Origin: a virus | Virus record (IMG/VR): IMGVR_UViG_3300035199_000659 | Span: 1 to 64,000 of that record | Length of the DNA stretch: 64,000 bases | Direction: 5' to 3' (one strand) | Shown: positions 52,205 to 60,177 of the stretch, piece by piece | Position numbering within the stretch: position 1 is the first letter of the stretch | How the letters are laid out: every line of letters starts with the position of its first letter | Notes under the pieces: model-generated | Databases searched by the model: none | What the model was told of the DNA's origin: nothing | Seen by the model: the letters and a program-made list of their open reading frames with translations, nothing else | Translations under genes and position numbers: made by a program

Positions 52205-53023
52205 TTATTGTCCTCGCTCGATTTTTCGCGGTATAAAGACGTGATATTCGATGAGACCGTCGAAAGCCTTAATCAGTCTCGGATCATAATCTACATTATA
52301 TTTTGAAACTATATCCCACACGTCTTTAAATGTTACACCACCAAATGATTTATCAACATGAACTTCTAAGAAGATAGTAGGCTTAAATTTTTCTAAAAAC
52401 TTTTGGGCGCCGCGCATCACCGCAGCCTCAGCGCCCTCAACGTCAATCTTTACCACATCTACTTTTGCATAATCTTTTATATAATCATCTAAAGTAGTAG
52501 AGGCATAAGAAATATCCACTGCATGGCGATTTGGAAGTTCAATACCACCGCATCGGCTGCTACCGGCTCCGCCTTGGGTATCTGGACACATGTAATGTCG
52601 CAGATCAATTTTCTGCCCTGTTGTATCTGATAAAACTGATTCATAAATATCAATGTTTATCTTATCTTTATCTCTCTGAAAGTGTTCAATATAAAAGTCT
52701 GCGTTCTGTTTGAATCTTTCATTTCGGGGGCGGTCGGGCTCGAAGGCCACGATGGTAGCCTTATGGCAAAACTCTATAACTGAACAAGAATAACAGCCTT
52801 CGGCGGCGCCCACATCAAAAAATACTAACTCATCCAGAATCATTGACATGCCCTTGATTTGTTTTCGAAAGGTTTGGTACATTTCTTCAGGATGATTGGC
52901 GGCATCCCAGCGCCACTCTTTTGATGTGTCTAAGCACTCTTGCGTCTTAACGCGAATCTGCTCTGGCGTAAAATACTTCTCATATTGTTTGGGTCGCAGC
53001 ATGTGTGTGGTTTTTTTAATCAT
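52205..53023 (-). CDS. FkbM-family methyltransferase
   Basis: 272 residues. LVFFDVGAAEGCYS (from about residue 66) is the FkbM SAM-binding motif I; VAFEPDRPRNERFKQNA is the typical motif II continuation; and VVKIDVEGAEAAVMRGA (about 188-204) is the hallmark FkbM motif. Members O-methylate sugars or other metabolites. The start overlaps the NeuA-like stop as ATGA; a second Met at residue 8 is a possible alternative. In the cluster it most likely caps or decorates glycan residues. Confidence 0.88.
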   Translation of the reverse strand: MIKKTTHMLRPKQYEKYFTPEQIRVKTQECLDTSKEWRWDAANHPEEMYQTFRKQIKGMSMILDELVFFDVGAAEGCYSCSVIEFCHKATIVAFEPDRPRNERFKQNADFYIEHFQRDKDKINIDIYESVLSDTTGQKIDLRHYMCPDTQGGAGSSRCGGIELPNRHAVDISYASTTLDDYIKDYAKVDVVKIDVEGAEAAVMRGAQKFLEKFKPTIFLEVHVDKSFGGVTFKDVWDIVSKYNVDYDPRLIKAFDGLIEYHVFIPRKIERGQ

Positions 53024-53688
53024 TCTTTCCTCATTTTCTCGTATAAAAATTCTGCCAGCATAAACTCATATTCGGTATCAACGTCGATGGCTTCGACTTC
53101 ATCCAACATATACGCATAAAAGTTGTCACCTAAGATGTTCTTGTTTTTGATCATCAACTCTCGTGGTAAGATGTTTACTGCAAAGTTAAGTGCATAAATG
53201 TTCGGCAAGTCTTGTGAGCGGGGATGATTCTTGGGGTCGTAATTGATGGCTTTGTTGTCGAGCCACATATATTCTTTAATAAGGTTAGTGGTGACAACTG
53301 AGTCGTGGTCGCCTCTGTGCTTATAAACATTTATGCAGTCTTGCATAGTCTGATCGGTGACCAGTGGGCTTGTTACCGGCGTCCACATTACATCTTGACA
53401 GTCTAATGACGATGCAAGGTGAACATATACATCCCCCATGGGCACTGTGTCAGTCGCATAATATGGCTCTCTATCCATTGGTGTGGCACCTAAACGATAT
53501 GCTGTCTCCAGCATGTCTTCGTCATCCGACGTTACTACCACGCCCGTGACATCCTCAAGCCTCATCGCTTGTTGTACTTTCAGTTCCAACATAGAAGAGC
53601 CACAGAAGGGCCTCACATTCTTACGAGGAACGCGCTTAGAGCCGCCTCTGACGGCTATTAAAATATTAATGTCTATATCACGGCTCAT
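53020..53688 (-). CDS. neuA: Acylneuraminate cytidylyltransferase (CMP-nonulosonate synthetase-like)
   Basis: 222 residues, full length for the catalytic domain. IAVRGGSKRVPRKNVRPF (residues 11-28) is the CTP-binding signature R-x-GSK-x3-KN of NeuA/KdsB; VTSPLVTD in the middle and DVDTEYEFMLAE at the end match the NeuA pattern for substrate and metal binding. It would couple CMP to a nonulosonic acid (sialic, legionaminic or pseudaminic-type) or a related keto-sugar acid in the cytoplasm. No NeuB-type synthase is visible in the window, so the free acid would come from the host or from elsewhere in the phage. GGAGGA precedes the TAATG-coupled start. Confidence 0.85.
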   Translation of the reverse strand: MSRDIDINILIAVRGGSKRVPRKNVRPFCGSSMLELKVQQAMRLEDVTGVVVTSDDEDMLETAYRLGATPMDREPYYATDTVPMGDVYVHLASSLDCQDVMWTPVTSPLVTDQTMQDCINVYKHRGDHDSVVTTNLIKEYMWLDNKAINYDPKNHPRSQDLPNIYALNFAVNILPRELMIKNKNILGDNFYAYMLDEVEAIDVDTEYEFMLAEFLYEKMRKE

Positions 53689-54410
53689 TAGAATTGTCCT
53701 CCGTTCACATCGAGCGCAGTGCCAGTTATGTATGACGCCCCATCAGAACATAAAAACAAAATAGGAAGTGCCTGCTCGGTAGTCGAAGCAATTCGGCGGA
53801 TTGGTATCTTTTCTGCTAAATCGTATAATTGCTCTTCAGTCATAGATTCAGCCAACATTTCCGTCAAAGTTTGACTTGGGCACACACAATTTACCAAGAT
53901 ATTGTGCTGTGAGACTTCGTTTGCCAGCTGTTTTGTCAGTCCAATGATTCCGTATTTGCTGGATGTGTAATGAACGCCGCTCACGATGCTCTTTGAGCGG
54001 CCGGCGATGGAAGACACATTGACGATCCTGCCGCCGGTGGTCTTCATTTGCTCAACTGCTCTTTTGCAAATCATAAAAAACGATCTCAAGTTTGTATTCA
54101 TCAGGCGATCCCATTCCCATAAATCAATATTTTCAATTGGTTCACACAAATTTGTTCCGGCGACGTTTATAACAAAATCCACTTTTTCCACTGTATTGAA
54201 TACTTTGTGGATATCGCATGGGAAGGAAATGTCACAGCATATGTGCTCTACGCCTTCCAGTTCCGGGGCAGTCCGAGAAGCACAATATACCTTGGCGCCG
54301 GAAGCTTGGAACTGGCGACATGTCTCTCTGCCAATTCCGCGGCTTCCGCCGAACACTACAACTGTTTTGTCGCTGAAATCATATTTAAGGTTACTCGTCT
54401 TCATAGACAT
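53688..54410 (-). CDS. Short-chain dehydrogenase/reductase next to NeuA-like gene
   Basis: 240 residues, classical SDR length. VVVFGGSRGIGRETC (from about residue 17) is the NAD(P)-binding TGxxxGIG-type motif, NVAG (residues 82-85) the structural NxxAG-type motif, NVSS the serine site and Y148-x3-K152 in HYTSSKYG the catalytic pair; the end shows the ITGTALDVNGG signature. It oxidises or reduces an unknown sugar or acyl substrate. It directly precedes the cytidylyltransferase (TAATG overlap), an SDR-NeuA pairing also seen in flagellin legionaminic acid loci (ptmA-ptmB), where PtmA acts in the GDP-sugar branch. That parallel is suggestive only. Confidence 0.88.
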   Translation of the reverse strand: MSMKTSNLKYDFSDKTVVVFGGSRGIGRETCRQFQASGAKVYCASRTAPELEGVEHICCDISFPCDIHKVFNTVEKVDFVINVAGTNLCEPIENIDLWEWDRLMNTNLRSFFMICKRAVEQMKTTGGRIVNVSSIAGRSKSIVSGVHYTSSKYGIIGLTKQLANEVSQHNILVNCVCPSQTLTEMLAESMTEEQLYDLAEKIPIRRIASTTEQALPILFLCSDGASYITGTALDVNGGQF

Positions 54411-54822
54411 GGTCCACGTCCGGCCTTGTTATGGCATAGCGTACGCCCGGCGAATCACCAACACAAGTAATTTTGTGCCAAACACCCTTTGGCACAACTA
54501 CGATGTCATTCGTTCTAACTGTTCTTGTTCCAACGCCTTCGATCCACCACTCCCACTCTCCATCAAGAATAACCCAGTTCTCATCGGCGTCATGATGAAA
54601 GTGTTTTCGATTTCCTTCCCCGGGGTGTTGCTGGATAACCACACCGCCAAAAAGTTCATTGTAGGCAATGCGGACAGCCCACGACCCCATTCCAAGGTCT
54701 GCGCGCAACTCTTCTAAATTGACAGTAGAGCAGTTTTCATACTTTTCAAGCTCAGATACCGGAACGCCGTCCTTCTCTAAAACGCTTATAAGATCGCTGT
54801 CTGATTTTGTTTTTATTCCCAC
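54391..54822 (-). CDS. Cupin-2 domain protein
   Basis: 143 residues starting at a GTG that shares its G with the upstream stop (TAGTG). The core HPGEGNRKHFHHDADENWVI gives the His-x-His and Glu ligands of cupin motif 1, and IVVVPKGVWHKITCVGD is cupin motif 2 with its single His. Such proteins in nucleotide-sugar clusters can be ketoisomerases, epimerases or metal-dependent accessory enzymes. It overlaps the SDR gene downstream by 20 bases. It shares the fold, but little sequence, with the cupin at 59066-59482. Confidence 0.75.
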   Translation of the reverse strand: MGIKTKSDSDLISVLEKDGVPVSELEKYENCSTVNLEELRADLGMGSWAVRIAYNELFGGVVIQQHPGEGNRKHFHHDADENWVILDGEWEWWIEGVGTRTVRTNDIVVVPKGVWHKITCVGDSPGVRYAITRPDVDHVYEDE

Positions 54823-56720
54823 TATCTTGTCTCGTTCTTAAATTTTGGCAATTTCATAAATTTTTGCAATCTTTCTTCCATTTGATTTGAATATAACATG
54901 TTCATAACCGTACTGTCAAGTTTAAAACGCTCATCTTTCAATAAAACATTAATGCAATGCATCATTTGTGATAATTGGTCATGCAAGATCTTGTCAGGGC
55001 CGTTAGGGGTGCCTGATTTGCCATAGGTGTCAGTATATGACTTGTCATACTTTTGTTCATCAGTTTGGGGAATACCGGTGTTATAGAAATCAACACCGAA
55101 AACAGCCAATTCTTTAATTGGATATCGCATTAAATAGTTCAGTGCGCCATAGCCAGAATTAAAATTTGCTGTATATTGAGTGTAATTTTTATGGTTAAAA
55201 TTCTCGATGTGCTGCTTGGGGTATACTTGCCAATATAACGCCCAGCGATCCCATGTATCGTCTTCATTTTTTAAATGGGCAAAGGGAATATTTAATTCTT
55301 CGAAAGTTTGTGCGTATATTTCGTCAACAAAAGCCCACGTTCCATCTTGCTTAAGCTGGCTAGCCGTATCATTACAAATAATAAATCTAGGGCGCTCTTC
55401 GGGCGGAGTCGACATCAAATGTTTGACTAGGGGGGGTCCGTAATTAGAATTCAAACAGCTTTGAACTATGTCGGTTCTACTGCCATAATCTGCTTCGTTG
55501 GGGATCCCATGTTGAATTCTAACCACCACATCGTAGGAATCAATTTTGGGGCCCATGCCAGAACCACCAAGGTACGGGGCGGGGCCCACAAACGCAACTT
55601 TGGCTCCATCTAAGTACTCAGCAAGTGATGCGTCGGTATTGCACGCATTGTGGAAATACGAAGGATGTGGGCCCATCTGTTGATATACTTCTACACATTC
55701 GTTAGCCTCAAGTTGGCGTTCGTTGGTTATCTTTTCGTTAATTTGGCCAGCAATGTCGAGCCATGGGTTTGTTTGTTTCTTAAAATCATTGAATGTCAGT
55801 GTTTTGAGGTGTTCCTCGGCCATAGCACGCGAAGCAGGGCTAATTGGGGACATTTGGCTTTCGGGACTCAAATCTATATTATTAAACCTTTCATGACTTA
55901 AGTCAAAAAATCGCGCTAATGCTTCAGTGTCCATATAGTTTTCGCGCTTTTCGGACGAAGATGGGCCCAAGCCGCTTCCTAATATTAAATTTATAAAGGC
56001 ATTTTTGACCAGCAAAGAATCTCTTAAGTTCGGGGCTTGTGCGGAAGTGGCTACAACCCCCATTTTTTTAAAGGCCGGCAGGATCCAAGTCCACATCTCG
56101 TCCATTCTATATTTATTCCATGCGCCATTTTGATTATGCGGCGCTTCTTCATCTGTATTCCCGTTGTCATAAACCATTTGGTGGCTACATACCACGTTTT
56201 TTAGGAATGGAATCTCTAGAATGTTAAACAGGTGGCATGCTTCTACTCCGCCGCCAAAGCGCGTTACCATCGGAAAAAACCAACTCATCAAGCTATGATG
56301 TACCACTTTCATCCCACAATGACTGAACGGGAGAATAGATGCGCTCTTGCTGTCGCGATATTCAATATTTTGGGCAAATGGTGTTATCATCCCATTGCCG
56401 GGATAATATGTCAACACGGCCGGCTCATAGGTCTGCAAGTCTTGTAATATTTGTTCTCTTGGGTTTAGTTCTCCAAGCGGTCTAAAATTGTAGTCATAAT
56501 CCACAAACGCATAGTATTCATAATGTTTTGGGACCTGTGCTGCAAGGATATTGCGTGTATCAGTCCATGTTGTGTTCGGGCAGAATTTAAGAGCGTCTTT
56601 GTTGGGTCCATCGTGCGTAACAAAGAAAAAGTCGCAATCTTCCTGTTTAGCAAACAACTCGACATGCTCCGGGTTGGGTGCAATAGGTGTCACCTGCAAT
56701 ACGCAAAATCTTTTAGTCAT
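54822..56720 (-). CDS. Two-domain glycosyltransferase with C-terminal GT29 sialyltransferase-like domain
   Basis: 632 residues. The N-terminal domain (about 1-240) contains AFVDYDYNFR, a DxD-like site in a GT-A-type fold. The C-terminal domain (about 374-600) matches the GT29 sialylmotif pattern: VAFVGPAPYLGGSGMGPKID then VVVRIQHG and DYGSRTDIVQSC (L-motif, 375-422); FNSGYGALNYLMRYPIKELA then VFGVDFY (S-motif, 520-546); and a following ILHDQL that could supply the VS-motif histidine (H580). GT29 enzymes are best known from animals and transfer sialic acid from CMP-sialate; bacterial and viral relatives are less studied. A NeuA-like CMP-sugar synthetase lies about 1.1 kb downstream, consistent with a CMP-nonulosonate donor. 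Motif recognition is by eye; specificity is inferred. Confidence 0.7.
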   Translation of the reverse strand: MTKRFCVLQVTPIAPNPEHVELFAKQEDCDFFFVTHDGPNKDALKFCPNTTWTDTRNILAAQVPKHYEYYAFVDYDYNFRPLGELNPREQILQDLQTYEPAVLTYYPGNGMITPFAQNIEYRDSKSASILPFSHCGMKVVHHSLMSWFFPMVTRFGGGVEACHLFNILEIPFLKNVVCSHQMVYDNGNTDEEAPHNQNGAWNKYRMDEMWTWILPAFKKMGVVATSAQAPNLRDSLLVKNAFINLILGSGLGPSSSEKRENYMDTEALARFFDLSHERFNNIDLSPESQMSPISPASRAMAEEHLKTLTFNDFKKQTNPWLDIAGQINEKITNERQLEANECVEVYQQMGPHPSYFHNACNTDASLAEYLDGAKVAFVGPAPYLGGSGMGPKIDSYDVVVRIQHGIPNEADYGSRTDIVQSCLNSNYGPPLVKHLMSTPPEERPRFIICNDTASQLKQDGTWAFVDEIYAQTFEELNIPFAHLKNEDDTWDRWALYWQVYPKQHIENFNHKNYTQYTANFNSGYGALNYLMRYPIKELAVFGVDFYNTGIPQTDEQKYDKSYTDTYGKSGTPNGPDKILHDQLSQMMHCINVLLKDERFKLDSTVMNMLYSNQMEERLQKFMKLPKFKNETR

Positions 56721-56988
56721 CTGTAGGCTCCCATAATTTTATCTGTACTGGGTGAGTGGCGCGAGTAAAAGGCTCTAATTCTACTTCTTCAAATATCATC
56801 GTGTCGCTGTGTTTTGTACGATAAACTGTGTAGTTAGCATACGGGCGGCCCATCCAAGCTAAGTTGAAATCCCTTTTCTCAACCACGACACCGTCGCCCA
56901 CATCTCTCAGCATAAACCCATCTGCGTATCGTTCATGCCAGCGAACTAAGTCGCCGGGCTTATATTTAATTACAGTTCTCTCTGCCAT
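56713..56988 (-). CDS. Small protein of unknown function, SH3-barrel-like
   Basis: 91 residues. IKYKPGDLVRWHERYADGFML and GDGVVVEKRD look like the first strands of a small SH3-like or KOW-like beta barrel, followed by several aromatic-rich strands. No catalytic motif is visible. It overlaps the end of gmd by 19 bases and the next gene by 8, so it is expressed with the glycan island. It may be a general phage protein rather than a glycan enzyme. Confidence 0.6.
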   Translation of the reverse strand: MAERTVIKYKPGDLVRWHERYADGFMLRDVGDGVVVEKRDFNLAWMGRPYANYTVYRTKHSDTMIFEEVELEPFTRATHPVQIKLWEPTDD

Positions 56989-57944
56989 CTCTCAATCATT
57001 TCCTCTAGCATAGATTCAAAAGTATATTCAGGCTTCCAGCCTAATACCTCGTGCGACTTGGAAGGGTCTCCCTTGAGGTATTTTAACTCTTCTGGTCGCA
57101 TATACTTTGGATTCTGGACAATATAGTCCTCATAATTCATATTAAGCTTGTTGAAAACTGTCTCACACAAATCTCGCACAGAGTGAGTTTCACCGGTGGC
57201 CACAATGAACTCATCTGCCTCATCGTGGTTCACGATCATGTGCATTGCGCGAACATAATCTTTCGAATGTCCCCAATCTCTATAAGAGTCCATGTTTCCT
57301 AATTCAAGCTTGTCTTGTAGCCCTTTCTGAATTGCGACGGCGCCTTTCACGACTTTGTTAGTGACAAAGTTGGAGCCTCGTCGGGGAGACTCATGGTTGA
57401 ACAGGATTCCATTACATGCATGTAGTTTATATGCATGTCGGTAATGCCGAACGAGGTTATATCCCATCACTTTGGCGCAGCCATAAGGACTAACCGGGTT
57501 CATCGGTGTAGTTAAGCGCTGGCTGCCATCATCATCAACCGAATTTCCAAACATCTCTGAGGAACTAGCTTGATAAAATTTAGCATCTGGTGTAGACGTG
57601 CGATATACTTCGAGCATGTTCAATACGCCCAACGCATTCGTTTGAATGGTGAAGGAGGGCATGTCATAGCTAATCCGGACGTGACTCATGGCGCCTAAAT
57701 TATAAATTTCATCGGGGTTGACTTCGTTGACAATTCGCATGAGAGAGGGATAATCCAACAAATCCCCGTAATAAGTGTGAACATTTTCGTTCAAATTTAA
57801 CTTGTGTAATCTGTGGTTCTGGTTTTCTGCTACAGAGTGACGGCGAATAATGCCGTGGACCTCATATCCCAAGGATAAAAGGTATTCGGTTAAATAGCTG
57901 CCGTCTTGACCGGCGATACCGGTAATCAAAGCTTTCTTGGTCAT
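56970..57944 (-). CDS. gmd: GDP-mannose 4,6-dehydratase
   Basis: 324 residues, slightly short for the family (about 345-370). The short-chain dehydrogenase Rossmann motif GIAGQDGSYL (residues 9-18) binds NADP; IIRRHS is the typical Gmd cofactor loop. The catalytic set is visible as S128/E130 in ASSSEMFG and Y154-x3-K158 in SPYGCAK; LFNHESPRRGSNFVT is the Gmd signature region. It would convert GDP-D-mannose to GDP-4-keto-6-deoxymannose, the branch point to GDP-fucose, rhamnose, perosamine or, with a GDP-heptose substrate, 6-deoxyheptoses. No dedicated GDP-fucose synthase is seen in the window, but an epimerase lies at 46277-47122. It starts by ATGA overlap with GGAG upstream. Confidence 0.93.
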   Translation of the reverse strand: MTKKALITGIAGQDGSYLTEYLLSLGYEVHGIIRRHSVAENQNHRLHKLNLNENVHTYYGDLLDYPSLMRIVNEVNPDEIYNLGAMSHVRISYDMPSFTIQTNALGVLNMLEVYRTSTPDAKFYQASSSEMFGNSVDDDGSQRLTTPMNPVSPYGCAKVMGYNLVRHYRHAYKLHACNGILFNHESPRRGSNFVTNKVVKGAVAIQKGLQDKLELGNMDSYRDWGHSKDYVRAMHMIVNHDEADEFIVATGETHSVRDLCETVFNKLNMNYEDYIVQNPKYMRPEELKYLKGDPSKSHEVLGWKPEYTFESMLEEMIERWQREL

Positions 57945-58531
57945 TTAAAAATCTCCATCTGTGTTAAATCTGGCCAATCCGAAACAACCCACTGCTTCGG
58001 TTCTGTTTTGATTGCATCGGGGAGCTTCTTTGTTCCCAATTCAGCAATCTCTGGTGTCATGTAATAATGGTAGCCCATTGTTTCAATATTCTGTTCTCGC
58101 CATGGCGCGATCGGGTCTCTGCCGTCGTAGGCCATTTTTCTCAGTCGGGTGGCCGCTTTGCTGCTGTCGGTGAGGATCATGCCGCCGCGGCCTAGGCTAA
58201 GATGTTTTCTAAATTGAAAACTCAAGCACATAAATGTATCAGGCAAATACGAGTCTTTCTTCCATAATACCGCGGCATCGACAATATTTGTACCCCCAAG
58301 ATAATAAAAGTCAGCCCAGTCTTCATCGCGCCAGTCAAAATCAATATTTAATTTCTTAGCAAGAAACGGTACCGATATATATGTTCGCTTTGGGGTGCTA
58401 TACCATTGTGTATTTTGGTCTCGCAAACACAACTCAATTGCGTGGGTACAGCAATCTGTGGCTACTGCGTGTGGGGCGCCAAAGAAGGTCGCTACTTGCC
58501 TTTCAAAGTTTTCTACTGCCTGAAAGCTCAT
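57941..58531 (-). CDS. Half-length DegT/DnrJ/EryC1-type PLP aminotransferase-like protein
   Basis: 196 residues from the ATG at 58531, which overlaps the upstream stop as ATGA (a GTG at 58546 is possible). The protein follows the DegT family: FERQVATFFGAPHAVATDC at the N-terminus, IVDAAVLW (Asp85, pyridine-nitrogen position) and FQFRKHLSLGRGGMI (Lys109, Schiff-base lysine), followed by the LRKMAYDGRD segment. Family members are about 370 residues; here the small C-terminal domain is almost entirely absent although there is no frameshift and both flanking genes are intact. It may be a minimal sugar aminotransferase, a PLP-binding non-aminotransferase, or a decayed relic. The PLP site itself looks preserved. 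Confidence 0.7.
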   Translation of the reverse strand: MSFQAVENFERQVATFFGAPHAVATDCCTHAIELCLRDQNTQWYSTPKRTYISVPFLAKKLNIDFDWRDEDWADFYYLGGTNIVDAAVLWKKDSYLPDTFMCLSFQFRKHLSLGRGGMILTDSSKAATRLRKMAYDGRDPIAPWREQNIETMGYHYYMTPEIAELGTKKLPDAIKTEPKQWVVSDWPDLTQMEIFK

Positions 58532-59073
58532 GATATCTTTTGACACTCCACGTTAAGGCTTATGAGCACTCCGTTCTCTTTGTCCATATGGGGGAAATAC
58601 GCCTGTGAATGGTCATCAAACTGGGCATGTTCTGTGAGGCGCCAGTCATATCTCTTGGTGCCATAAAATCCGTTTTGCATCAAAAATATACTCAAATTCT
58701 CAAGATCGTAAGTTGTCTTGTGATATATTGTTTCTTCGCTCATTTGCATTGCACCATACAGGGGTCCTAAAACGTTTTCAAGTCTAATTTCTTTTTCTTG
58801 ATAAAGCCGGCTCAATTCAGCAAAGTCTGGTACCGCTATACGTAAAAGACCATTTGGTTTAAGGGTCCGGCGCCACTCTCCCAATAACATACATGCCTCT
58901 TGTCGATTAAAATATTCCAACACGTGAGAGGCGTAAATAAGATCTACAGTGTTGTCAGCAAATTCCAAATCTGTAATTGATTTATAATCTAAGTGTTTGT
59001 AGTTGCCGCCATCAATGTGGAACCAGTCAGGCCCAAAGTTGCGCCAGCCGCAGCCCATATTGATTTTAACCAT
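58528..59073 (-). CDS. SAM-dependent methyltransferase (class I, type 11-like)
   Basis: 181 residues. NMGCGWRNFG (residues 5-14) is the glycine-rich SAM-binding motif I; HIDGG supplies the acidic end of strand 2; DLIYASHVLEYFNRQEA (from about residue 44) is motif post-II; and LLGEWRRTLKPNGLLRIAVP is the typical motif III region. Enzymes of this type in such clusters methylate sugars or act as predicted SAM-dependent modifiers. The substrate is unknown. The gene sits between a cupin and a short aminotransferase-like gene and is translationally coupled with both. Confidence 0.8.
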   Translation of the reverse strand: MVKINMGCGWRNFGPDWFHIDGGNYKHLDYKSITDLEFADNTVDLIYASHVLEYFNRQEACMLLGEWRRTLKPNGLLRIAVPDFAELSRLYQEKEIRLENVLGPLYGAMQMSEETIYHKTTYDLENLSIFLMQNGFYGTKRYDWRLTEHAQFDDHSQAYFPHMDKENGVLISLNVECQKIS

Positions 59074-59482
59074 CTAAAAATACCTTGTCTTCAGCTTGGC
59101 CGTAATAGGGGCCGGTCTTATATTCTAATACGCGGGTGCCTTCTTCGACGATCTCGTAATTATGGCCACCGAATAACGTGATCGACACATCGCCGGCCTC
59201 TAAATCTTCTATGGCTATGATTTCATCATTCAAGTCATAAAGATATGCCCTCACTTTGCCGCTCATGACTACCCACGATTCTTGGGCTATAGTTTGTTTG
59301 GGTACATTCTTAAAAATATGCTTGTGAGCATTAAAAGTTTTACCTTTCTCATAATTCAAAATTGCTAACTGCAAATATTGCTCTTCTGGAATAATATCTT
59401 CGCGTGGGCCCTCATCCTCAGACGGCCTGCAAATAATATGTAGCAGCTTATCGGGCTCGATCCTAGAATAGTGCTTAATCAT
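59066..59482 (-). CDS. Cupin-fold protein, WbuC/FdtA-like
   Basis: 138 residues forming a single cupin barrel. AHKHIFKNV (about residues 52-60) carries metal-ligand histidines, and ESWVVMSGKVRAYLYDL matches the second barrel strand pair; FGGHNYEIVEEGTRVLEYKT near residue 105 gives the later His. Small cupins in surface polysaccharide clusters act as sugar isomerases/epimerases or as metal-binding accessory proteins (WbuC, FdtA families). Which of these applies here cannot be told. It starts with an ATGA overlap with the glycosyltransferase upstream and overlaps the methyltransferase downstream by 8 bases. Confidence 0.65.
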   Translation of the reverse strand: MIKHYSRIEPDKLLHIICRPSEDEGPREDIIPEEQYLQLAILNYEKGKTFNAHKHIFKNVPKQTIAQESWVVMSGKVRAYLYDLNDEIIAIEDLEAGDVSITLFGGHNYEIVEEGTRVLEYKTGPYYGQAEDKVFLDG

Positions 59483-60177
59483 CTTGACGTCTCTATGGCT
59501 TTTTCAATGGACATTCTTTTAAAGCACCTCAAAGTCGTAGTAGGGCTACAGTTAATAACTTCCACCTTGGCGTGGGCGGCACGGTATGCAAACATGTTCC
59601 ACGTTGGCAGGTGAAAATCGTTGCCGCGGGGAATATTGTATTTATCGCCGGCCTGTTGGTAATCATCAAACCAATAATTGGGATTAGTGTCTGGTGTCTC
59701 CTCAATAACAAGGCCCGGGCCGTCTTCTTTACTGCCCTCAACAAATTCTACGTAATTGCAGTCGACTCCCACCAAAATAATCTTCTTATAGCCCATACAA
59801 ACGGCGGCCGAACATGCATTGGCTCCAGAATTGCCATTGTCGTGAAAATGGGCATAATCCTCTATCGTGTGGTTCCACTTGTTTGTTGTACCATACTCCT
59901 GCATATTGATATGTTGCAACTTTGTATTTTGGCTGATATCCATAATATAGAACATTCGCTCGATGGGGCTATTGTCAATTAAGTTAATAAATTTGTCTTT
60001 GTGGCACTCAGTTACCCGGTAATCAAAACAACCATGATAAGTTGGCCACCAATCCATTCGCTCATAAGCGCGGTATGCAGAATTTAAACCGAAGGTGTCA
60101 AAACCCTCTAACATATCAAAATCTAAATCCTTAAGTGACGGGCCATTGCCCATCAAAACCAATGTTTTATCCTGCAT
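59479..60177 (-). CDS. DUF115/GT42-like glycosyltransferase (sialyltransferase-like fold)
   Basis: 232 residues from the ATG at 60177, chosen because GGGG lies just upstream and the conserved first strand LVLMGNGPSLKDLDF begins at once; an ORF reading further upstream only adds residues encoded inside the previous gene. The GNGPSLK loop, the SGANACSAAVCMGYKKIIL helix-strand (about residues 117-135) and the following VGVDCNY are the pattern seen in the DUF115/MAF flagellin glycosylation proteins and in GT42 sialyltransferases such as Campylobacter CstI. These use CMP-linked nonulosonic acids or related donors. A NeuA-like cytidylyltransferase is encoded about 6 kb downstream, which fits. The donor remains inferred; a pterin pyrophosphokinase-like fold (MptE) is an alternative. 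Confidence 0.7.
   Translation of the reverse strand: MQDKTLVLMGNGPSLKDLDFDMLEGFDTFGLNSAYRAYERMDWWPTYHGCFDYRVTECHKDKFINLIDNSPIERMFYIMDISQNTKLQHINMQEYGTTNKWNHTIEDYAHFHDNGNSGANACSAAVCMGYKKIILVGVDCNYVEFVEGSKEDGPGLVIEETPDTNPNYWFDDYQQAGDKYNIPRGNDFHLPTWNMFAYRAAHAKVEVINCSPTTTLRCFKRMSIEKAIETSR

Noticed and set aside
53986-54717. Plus-strand open reading frame of 243 codons opposite the SDR and cupin genes
   Set aside because: The minus-strand proteins have clear family motifs over the same bases; the plus-strand product has none.
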